Assembly (NCBI GenBank): GCA_025093985.1
Contig: JACAAK010000004.1
Location: 62,001 to 126,000 of the forward strand
Origin: Calvatia gigantea
Taxonomy: Eukaryota; Basidiomycota; Agaricomycetes; Agaricales; Lycoperdaceae
DNA: 64,000 nucleotides
Direction: 5' to 3'
Numbering within the stretch: position 1 is the stretch's first letter; every line of letters starts with the position of its first letter. Below the pieces are notes generated by a model. That model saw nothing but the letters and a program-made list of their open reading frames with translations. It was not told where the DNA came from and made no database searches. The translations under genes and the position numbers were made by a program. This document shows positions 57,631-64,000 of the stretch, in pieces.

Positions 57631-60600
57631 AGTTTGAACTCTAACGCCCCAATTCAAAGTCGACCAACCTGCTTATTTGAAAAAAAAAATGAGCCGCTTT
57701 ACGAGCGACGAATGGGGGGTTCTTGAAGCTTGAAAGTTCGGACGGGATGGATTCTCGCAATTACATTCTATAGATTCTTCTCCTTGCATGTGGTGTATTT
57801 TATTGTACTATGTATAACCATATCCTATTTGTCCCTTATGGTGTACATGTGACCAGTACCCCTAGAATAATACATACCACTTTGTCATTCGCTTTTTGCA
57901 TGAGGTGAGCAAGTACAACCCCCAAATACGACGTAAGTAGTCTCCAGATCGTAAAGAAATCTGTAACTATTCCCGACATTGGTGCAGCTGGGTCTTCCCG
58001 CCTCTTCCGGAGCCAAACCAGATAACCCCTGCCCGCCCAAACGGGAGGAGGAAGTTCGCCGCTTCAAACACCAGAGGTGGTGACGATCCACAGCGCCTCC
58101 TTGGACCACCACACAACGGCCATTACACACCGTAACCTTCAGAAGGATCCATCTTACAAGTTTTAACGCTATGGAATTTGTAAAGAATTTTTTTTTAGCC
58201 TTTAGTGCGATGCTTTCGGGCTGATGAGGTGCCAGGGGGTGGATATTGGGGGAAGGTACACCCGTCCGCGGAAAATTGTAGCTGGTCCGTGGAGGACGAG
58301 TTGGCGAGACTGCGTTGCTGGTCCGTGTCCATAAATAATTCCCTAGCTTTCGGTGTGTTAGCATTTTGGGTTGTCGCTCGATACGGGGAGATAGACGCGG
58401 TAAGACTGCTCTTGAATTCGCGTAGTGGCAGTGATCTAGCCTTGGCAACTTGTACCTTACTTTTTAGATATCAGTATTAGTTCAATCTGCAACTGATAAG
58501 TATTTCCCCTGTATCATCATCTGGAGCGCTCAAAGGGGGAACTGGGTGGAGCAACCGCGTGGAACTCACTCGTGGCAAAAGCAGCCTCGTTTCGGCGCGG
58601 TTCCTCTAAGTGGAAGATGCAAACTGTCATCATCAGAGTAGATTCCAAACCCTCCACCACCGAGTGGAGGACCCGACCCAATGAAACCATCAATATCCCC
58701 CGGAAGCTTGGCAACCGTGTTGCCGAATTTTAAGGTTTTCTCCCAGGCAAAAGTGTTTCGGTGCCATTAAATAAATAGCAAACCCACTCGCAAATGGTTG
58801 GGGCTGGTTGGAATTTAGAAGGTAGTCATCACAAAGGAGGTCCAATTTGCCCTAATTGGTGTAACTGCTGTTCAGAGATCTTCGCCAAAACCACATATCT
58901 GGTCAGTGGGGCCTGGAGTTTGAGTTTGAAGCTTGAAGCTTGAAGGTATCAGAGTGTTGTATACTTCTTTCGGGCGTTTGAACCAGAGAGCCGTCTTGGA
59001 ACCGTGACTTTCGCTCAGAAATGGGCAAGGCTATACTTACCTCCTTGGATTCCTAGCATGGAACATGTTATTTCCAGCAGATCCTTGATCGGAATCAACT
59101 AAATGAGGAAAGTGCTCAATATATGTCAATAACCAGGAAACGTGGAGTGCAGTGAAAATCTTTCCAAAAAAAGTCGCGCTGTTTGCTCACCGACGGGGTA
59201 TGCATCTGACCGCGGCCAATGCCAGTGGGCTCAGATAAGGAATAAAAGTTCCAGGTAAGCCGAATATGACCGGTTGACCGCTGTCTGCCAATCCAATGTC
59301 ATCATCCTAGTAGCTCGTAACGTCTACCATAACACATGTCGAGTCATGTACTTCCTCCAAGTCACCACGAACGAGCAATATGTACGCACGAAATTTCCGA
59401 GCATTTCGTTCGATCAGGCAAGGCACGATCAATGACAATTGAGCCGCTGATCGGACATGCGAAGATTCCCTATTGGAGATACCTCCAGTGGTATCAATCA
59501 ATGTATCCATTGGGTGCTAAAAACAATTGACTGCAGATATACTTGTGGTATTAACCAAGAATTGTACAGAGCGGTGGTGAATCATCCATATGAGAACGGA
59601 ACACCGTGGAGGTACAGATGTAGCCACCAGTCAACCACGTCAGCCGTGCCGATCGCTGTGCATGTAAATGGGGATCGCCTCCTTCACGAGACTGTTTTCC
59701 TCGGCGACGTCGGTAGCAGGGTAACTCGCACGAGAGGAGATAACGGCGGGTAAAGACTTCAAACCCAGGGGAGACATCACCTTTCCAGCGCGATCTGAAC
59801 CGTCTCATAGTAAGTACGAATTACACTATCCAGCTCCCCTCGCACCTCCGTGGATATTAGGTATCAATGAATTTCTGCTTGAACTTTACAATATTCGGTG
59901 GTTCTCTTGACCTGTCCCACTAGATCCGATTTTTCTCACGTAAAATATGATGGTGGAATGACATAAAAGTCTTGTGCCTATGGTTCATGGTTTTGATAAG
60001 AATTGGGCTGTCGTGGGCGAAAGGCGCATTGACCCTTTCAGCAACAGGTGGATTCAGGTTCATCCGTCGTGTATCAGGGTCAAAGGTTCACAAATATAGT
60101 GTTGTTGTGACATGCCGATCTCTGGCGGCTTACTTCCCTGATTTTCGCTCCATTCAAAACAAGTTCTTCGCGACCCTGACAGTGGGAATATCTATGCCAT
60201 TATCCCCATCCTGAGGATCGGCAAGATCCTCAAGTACGGTGTAGTTTCGTGCGCCCACTTATTGTATGTTTCATGACCCGTGAATCTGGTCCATATGTCG
60301 GACCAGATGGACCGTATCCACAATAAACTTCTTTGAAATGGTAGCCCTTGCTCTACGGCCCTGTTGCACAGCTTGCATATCTTCCTTCGGCTCGCGAGCT
60401 AAGAAAAGACCGACGCCGTGGCGCCCGCTACCCCGAATCTTTACTCCATTAGGGCAGGGGCTTCGTCTACGGATAGGACGGAGCGCGGTAGCAGCGAGGA
60501 AGGTGAGGAACGCGTAATTGTGAAGCATCGACGAACCGTCGCATCATGCAGTGAGCATTAATATTCACCCTGAAAACACTAAGACTCGATCAACACCCCC

Positions 60601-62247
60601 CCCCCCCCCCCACCATACCCCTTCTCGACTGCTTCACATGTCTCGGTTAGTACCAAGGCTGATGTCAAGCGAGAAAGGATCACCGCCTCGCTAAGTGTTA
60701 TGTATTGGTTACCCATGGGACGCAAGGGAACCATTATCACCGCCAACTGATGATCAAACATTGGTCGCGCGCGCTGAGGTTCGGCATAATTTACTTCTTC
60801 ACACAAGTGCTCCGCTGCCACCTCCACATCTGATCTACGGCACATCCAATTCCCAAGGTCATTTTTGGGCATTGGTCGCTTTAGGAGGGTTTTATTCGAG
60901 TGAAATCGTTGCTAATTTCATCATTGACGTCGGTGGTTTGGATACGGTGGAAGTGATCGTCATGCAGCTAGGGATATTCCGATGTCACGATTAAATTGAA
61001 TACTTCTTTGAGTGAGAAAATAATCACGGTTGTTTGTGTACTGGTGTACGGGTGCAATTGTCGATGCGGGGCTAATAATATTTTCGTCACTTCGTCGGAA
61101 ATTACAGGCCTTCCTTCACTTGTTGTATATATTCCAATGTGCGCTTCGAAACAGATGGACTAAGCAATATCCACAGCTACTCTTATCTTATCTTACAGCA
61201 GGTGTTAAATCAAACCGAGAGAGCACCGATATTATGGAATGCATAAGACAAGGCGGCAGTCGTCACCAGCACAAAAAAAGCCACGTTACGGAGCGTCCAA
61301 TCTCATGCAAATGGATCCTGATCCACTATCAGTGAAACCCCAGAAGACCCCAAGCTCGTATCACCTCTGTCGCCGCGCTTCGACCAATGTTCACACATCA
61401 GCAACCATGATCAGGCTTTCTGCGTGGAAGTATATGGCTTCCGAATCTGTATCTGGTGGAACTTTATTTCTAGACATTTCGATGCGGGTATCCAAGGCAC
61501 AAAACCGTCTCACAATTATTCAGTGATGACCGGGCAGAGAATTCCACGACTCCCAACACCATGTGTGTTTTGCACCTTCAGGCCCCGAATGGTGTCTCAT
61601 AGGTGGAGGAACAAGCTTGATTTTCCCTTTGCTGAGAATATTCCGCGGTTTACGGTCATTCTTTGTCAGAATTCTGGTTAAAATGTGTCATTTGAACTGC
61701 TCCGACACGGTGACCGTGGCAGTGCTACTAACACCCTTAGGGGATACCCAGTCAAGTGGGATAATAGAGATTACCGAACAGGATGTAGCACGAGTCTCAC
61801 AGTAATGCTGTTGAGTAAGAAGGGGAAATCACGAACCGTGCCAATTTCGGGGTGTAGACCATTAAAGTCGTAGCATAATGTCTACCCCGCACGGTCGTCT
61901 TGGAGCTTCAGTCAACGTTAGGAATGTAGTGTGTGGCGCTGTTGATTAAATCTTATGGAACCCTGGGGTAAAACCCATCGAGGGATGCAATTTTGAATTT
62001 TGTTTATGACAAACCCGATCTGACGAGCATAGAGCTCGCTCCAGTAGCAGCAATGTAGTCAGCTATATCTCCATAATAACAAAAGAACATTCAAGAAATA
62101 TTGTAGTGCTACAGGGCGATCAAAAGCGACGAACCGTGAGAGAATGTAACCTAGAAGCAAGATAGAGCGACCAAGAAAAGGAAAAGCCTGGAATTGCAAA
62201 CTACATATTCATAACTATCCAAGGTTCAGCCAAGGGATAGGTCACTA
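57631..62247 (+). other. 4.6-kb gene-poor region
   Basis: Many short frames on both strands but none with clear coding character or recognised family, apart from a possible SET-domain relic at 60271-60528. A run of C is at about 60597-60611. No tRNA or rRNA was recognised by eye. Confidence 0.45.
60271..60528 (-). pseudogene. Possible SET-domain relic
   Basis: A minus-strand frame contains CPNGVKIRGSGRHGVGLFLA followed by REPKED, which resembles the start of a SET domain (basic stretch, then G-x-GLF). The following RRARATISKKFIVDTV could match the next conserved part. Nothing else of the domain is visible around it, so the call is weak. Confidence 0.3.
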
Positions 62248-63760
62248 TCAAGGAGCGCTGCTGGGGTTAAAGGCAGGCCTTAGGGCGGTAGAGACGTGCG
62301 AGTCTCCTGCCGCCCTGAGATAAGGTAGAGAAGGGCTATATTGATACTTGCCCACTTGTGGGCGTGGCAATACGGCAGGGGAACCCGCAGGCGACGTCAG
62401 GGTAGAAGGCGGGGGGGTAGTGAACGAAGACGATACAGGTGATGGTGAAGGTGACGGCGATGGTGACGGCGAGGAAGAGTGGAAGCTTGATCCAGGGGTC
62501 AACGCGCGCGTTCGCATACTCGCAGAGGAAGAAGATCGGTGGAATCGATGTTCCTGTTGGGGAGCAAATGCTCCATTGTAGTGTGAAGCCTGCTGGACCG
62601 TTCCGTGGGATTGGATGGGAGCATGGCCGGAGCGATGCGGGTCCTCGGATACTTGAAACTCGTCCATATCATCCACGTCTGTTTGGTAGTGTTCTTTTCC
62701 ATAATCATATGGGCTGTAGCGAGAAAGGTGACGAGATGTCTCCGATACGTGGGATGGAACATCATATCGTGGCATTGGAATTTGGTGGTGGGGCGCATTG
62801 CCTGGCGTCTGAGTTCTCATGCCGCTTGCAGGCTGCCGCATGATAGCCACCGGCGAACCTGTCGAGCTCGTACTCGAGCGCCGCCGCCGCCTACGTACAC
62901 CGTCGTCAGGGATTTCTTGGTTGGCGTTAGGTGCATGGTTGCGCAGGTGACGTCGCATATTTGAGTTCACGTTGAATTCGCGACCACACTTAGGCCAAGG
63001 GCAACGGAATGCTGAAACGCAACGAAGTCAATCCAGTATTCAATTATTGTTGCATTAGAAAGGCACATACGCGTTGCACCAGTGTGGGTATTGTAGTGGA
63101 TTTTGAGGCTGCTTGGGCGGTTAAAGGCCTTGCCGCATATGGGACAAACATGCTTCCTTGGAATGCCGGGAGGTGCTCCTGGCGGAGGTGCCTCATCGCC
63201 AGAGTGGCTCTCGGCATCATTGAGCGCTGCTGGTGGATGTGATGTCCCTGACACATGCGCACAAGAGCGTGGACCCGAGGATTGGGGGTCAGGGTAACGG
63301 ATATGGTCTTGGCCACTCGGAATCCGTGCCGATGCAAGGATTGGCGATATAGGGTGAGCCTGGCTGTCCTGATTGGTATCACGGACTATTGACATCGGGT
63401 GTGACTTCGGCCCAGAGACGCAGGCAGAGGGGCGGCCTAGGGAGGTACCCAGGGATGGAGATGATAGTGCGGCGTTGAAAAATACTTGATTATGATAATC
63501 ATTTGGGTGGCGTTGCGCATGTGTGTAAGGGGATGTTGATTGGTACCCCGATGGCTGTCCTTTGAGAGGGTGAGGAGTAGTAGCAGCAGTCCGTGTCTGG
63601 GGGTGAAACGGTGGAGAACTGAAGCCAGATAAGTTTCTGGTGTTCCCCTGGTGAATGGGACGAGGGGCTGCATGCGTCTGGAAAGGCATGTGAGTATCCG
63701 ACATACACGGTGAGACAAGGAACTCACTTTCGATGAGCCAGGGATGGGTTGGGAAAACAT
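62248..63760 (-). CDS. C2H2 zinc-finger transcription factor with two fingers
   Basis: Three exons. The ATG at 63760 gives MFSQPIPGSSK, then an intron (about 63678-63727) leads in frame into THAAPRPIHQGNTRN; an ATG at 63836 would read through unspliced sequence instead. The N-terminal 200 residues are Pro/Ser/His-rich. Finger 1 starts KHVCPICGKAFNRPSSLKIH and finger 2, reached across an intron that restores the linker THTGATPFRC, is PWPKCGREFNVNSNMRRHL. After the fingers come a basic patch (RRRRRRSS), and a long Ser/Pro-rich tail with an SPSPSPSPSPSP run. This finger pair is shared by a family of mushroom nuclear regulators, some linked to fruiting in other species; the role here is not known. 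Targets are not visible. Confidence 0.85.
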
Positions 63761-64000
63761 CAGGTGCTCTAGTGGATTGCAGTGTAAGTAGAGAAGGCTG
63801 GATATAGTAGGGTGGGCATACCTGGAAACAATTCATGGATGCCGGGGAGAGAGACTCTTTGGGGTGACATTGTTCAAGTGAGATGGGGGGAGGTAATCAG
63901 GAGAAGGGGAGGGTTATAAAGGGAGGAGGGCAATCCAATAAGACACCGAGCTTAAGAAGACGTAGGAACTAAAAATGAGGCAGTGATGAGAGACCGTTGA
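63761..64000 (-). promoter_or_regulatory. Upstream region of the C2H2 gene
   Basis: Probable promoter and 5' untranslated sequence. A GGTTATAAAGGG stretch at about 63911-63922 (plus strand) reads CCCTTTATAACC on the minus strand and could serve as a TATA element about 155 bases upstream of the ATG. Confidence 0.35.

Overview
The window looks like nuclear DNA of a mushroom-forming basidiomycete (Agaricomycetes). Most genes are cut by many introns of about 45-60 bases with GT..AG ends, and the gene families (GH92 and GH3 glycosidases, a heme-thiolate peroxidase, a DUF6987 protein, F-box/leucine-rich proteins, a DUF7330-type membrane protein, a basidiomycete-style two-finger C2H2 factor) fit that group. 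Species cannot be read from the sequence. All gene models were spliced by eye and family names come from recognising motifs, not from a search.

Left part (1-18.3 kb), ordinary single genes: 3' part of an NCS1 permease, a convergent Arg/Ser-rich protein, a DUF6987 protein, a tandem pair of GH92 alpha-mannosidases (the first ends in the ER-retrieval signal HDEL, the second does not), a heme-thiolate peroxidase, a secreted GH3 enzyme and a small secreted cysteine-rich protein. The carbohydrate enzymes and the permease suggest glycan trimming and nutrient uptake.

Middle part (19-53.6 kb), a duplicated and decaying accessory region. It opens with an intact, roughly 1,600-residue ankyrin-repeat protein whose N-terminus carries a nucleotidyltransferase-like signature. 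Then follow a BTB protein, F-box/LRR relics, an intact DUF7330-like His-rich membrane protein, an HNH-nuclease-domain gene, a broken Gfo/Idh/MocA oxidoreductase, a DNAJC3-type ER chaperone gene with several single-base frameshifts, and two alternating blocks of [ankyrin copy + putative amidoligase] on the minus strand. One ankyrin copy is split by about 3 kb that carries the best-preserved F-box gene. A repeat of about 650 bp, linked to the F-box 3' end, lies in inverted orientation at 34.9-35.6 and 52.9-53.5 kb, so it brackets the 35.6-52.9 kb segment.

Right part (53.6-64 kb): an intact DHA1-type MFS transporter, then about 4.6 kb with no convincing gene, then a C2H2 zinc-finger transcription factor on the minus strand.

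The most interesting possibility is the repeated pairing of the NTase-like ankyrin protein with an amidoligase-fold enzyme, inside a region rich in F-box, BTB and HNH genes. A joint function is an inference from gene order only.
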